This document shows, in pieces, positions 4,474 through 5,264 of a stretch of 5,264 bases of DNA; the first letter of the stretch is position 1; each line of letters begins with the position of its first letter. The notes below the pieces were generated by a model. That model saw only the letters and a list, made by a program, of their open reading frames with translations, had not been told where the DNA came from and did no database searches. A program made the position numbers and the translations under genes. The stretch comes from Candidatus Hebobacteria bacterium (GTDB lineage: Bacteria > Armatimonadota > Hebobacteria > Hebobacterales > Hebobacteraceae). The stretch spans positions 1 through 5,264 of the forward strand of contig JALGTT010000116.1 in NCBI GenBank assembly GCA_029821235.1, given 5' to 3'.

Positions 4474-5264
4474 ATGCGAGGGGCCGGGTGGGGCCGATTC
4501 TGGCGGGAGGCGACGCCGGGGCAGCGGATGGCGGCGATCGCCTTCGCGCTGATGTGCGCGGGGCTGCTCGCCCTCGTCTTCAGCATCGCCAAGCGGCCGC
4601 GCTACGCCACCCTGTACGCCGGCCTGCAGCAGGATGACGCGGCCCGGGTGATGGACAAACTGCGGGAGTTGAAGGTGGATTACCGCGTCAGGCCGGGCGG
4701 AGTGATCGAGGCTCCGGCGGAGGAGGTGGACAGGGTGCGGCTGGAACTCGCCGGGAAAGGGGTGCCCAGCGGGGGGCAGAGCGGGTTCGAATTGTTCGAC
4801 CGGGCCCAATTCGGGCTCTCCGATTTCGGCGAGAAGATCAACTACCAGCGCGCGCTGGAGGGCGAACTCGCCCGCACCATCTCCCATCTCGATTCGGTGG
4901 AGGAGGCGCGCGTCCACATCGCCATTCCCGAGGATCAACTCTACGAGAGCGAGCAGTCCTCGGCCACCGCCTCTGTGGTGCTTCAGAGGAGCGTCGCCTA
5001 TCTGGTGGCGGGAGCGGTGGGGGAACTGACGCCGGAGGCAGTGACCATTCTGGACACCACCGGAAGGCTTCTTGCCGGACAGGAGGGCGTGGACGGGGAG
5101 GGGGTGACGGCCGCCTCCAGCCGGTTCGAACTGAAGAGGGCCTACGAGAAGCAGATCGAGGAAGCGGTGCAGAGCATGTTGGCGAAGGTGGTGGGGCCGG
5201 GCAAGGCGGTGGTTCGGGCGAGCGCGGAGATCAACTTCGAGCGGGTGGAGAGCGAGAGCGAGAC
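4474..5264 (+). CDS. fliF: Flagellar M-ring protein FliF, N-terminal half, truncated by window edge
   Basis: The 263 residues present are roughly half of a typical FliF (about 530). A cytoplasmic N-terminus with FWREATPGQR is followed by a membrane helix (about 19-37). The first ring-building motif follows: YATLYAGLQQDDAARVMDKL (44-63), GVPSGGQSGFELFD (96-109). The second contains YQRALEGELARTISHLDSVE (124-143), ARVHIAIPEDQLY (145-157), ASVVL and VTILDTTGRLL (190-200). The third begins with the RFELKRAYEKQIEEAVQSML stretch (217-236), VVGPGKAVVRASAEINF. FliF forms the MS ring, the base on which the rod, export gate and C-ring assemble. About 12 residues seem missing after ASVVL compared with well-known FliFs. 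ATG 4474 has GAGG 5 nt upstream; GTG 4459 with GGAG 9 nt upstream would add five residues and is nearly as good. Confidence 0.95.
   Translation, partial: MRGAGWGRFWREATPGQRMAAIAFALMCAGLLALVFSIAKRPRYATLYAGLQQDDAARVMDKLRELKVDYRVRPGGVIEAPAEEVDRVRLELAGKGVPSGGQSGFELFDRAQFGLSDFGEKINYQRALEGELARTISHLDSVEEARVHIAIPEDQLYESEQSSATASVVLQRSVAYLVAGAVGELTPEAVTILDTTGRLLAGQEGVDGEGVTAASSRFELKRAYEKQIEEAVQSMLAKVVGPGKAVVRASAEINFERVESESE

Noticed and set aside
3598..4938. A 446-codon open frame on the minus strand
   Set aside because: It lies opposite flgC, fliE and fliF and is rich in His, Arg and Pro, as expected of a mirror frame.

Overview
The window is GC-rich bacterial chromosomal DNA from a flagellated species. 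The right half opens a flagellar basal-body operon in the common order flgB-flgC-fliE-fliF. The left half carries unrelated genes. The species cannot be named from this sequence: all the proteins are divergent. A DUF2723 membrane protein and a MEDS-domain protein beside a flagellar cluster would fit a less-studied phylum such as Armatimonadota, but that is a guess.

Layout. Positions 1-436 (minus) hold the N-terminal third or so of a DUF2723 multi-pass membrane protein, cut by the window edge. Positions 567-1316 (minus) encode a soluble protein with an SH3-like N-terminus and a MEDS sensory domain. It lies upstream of the DUF2723 gene on the same strand, and a perfect 17-bp tandem duplication spans its stop codon. 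Positions 1317-1877 are a 561-bp non-coding divergent region. It has a 37-nt AT-rich dyad around a -10-like box, a second interrupted dyad, and a run of potential RNA hairpins. One hairpin has 13 pairs and is followed by TCTTTATT, like an intrinsic terminator. Positions 1878-2603 (plus) encode a TPR protein. Positions 2681-2950 (minus) encode a small single-pass membrane protein convergent with it. A second non-coding stretch (2951-3277) contains the flgB leader.

The flagellar genes at 3278-5264 are close together and co-directional. Gaps are 44, 27 and 57 nt, and flgB, flgC and fliE have clear purine-rich Shine-Dalgarno sites. They are read as one operon. FliF forms the MS ring in the inner membrane, FliE links ring to rod, and FlgB and FlgC form the proximal rod. 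FliF is cut off by the right edge and appears to lack about 12 residues of its second ring-building motif.

No defence island, CRISPR array, transposon, tRNA or rRNA gene was seen. The points most worth a second look are the structured RNA region before the TPR gene, the dyad-embedded promoter candidate, the MEDS protein without an output domain, and the FliF deletion.
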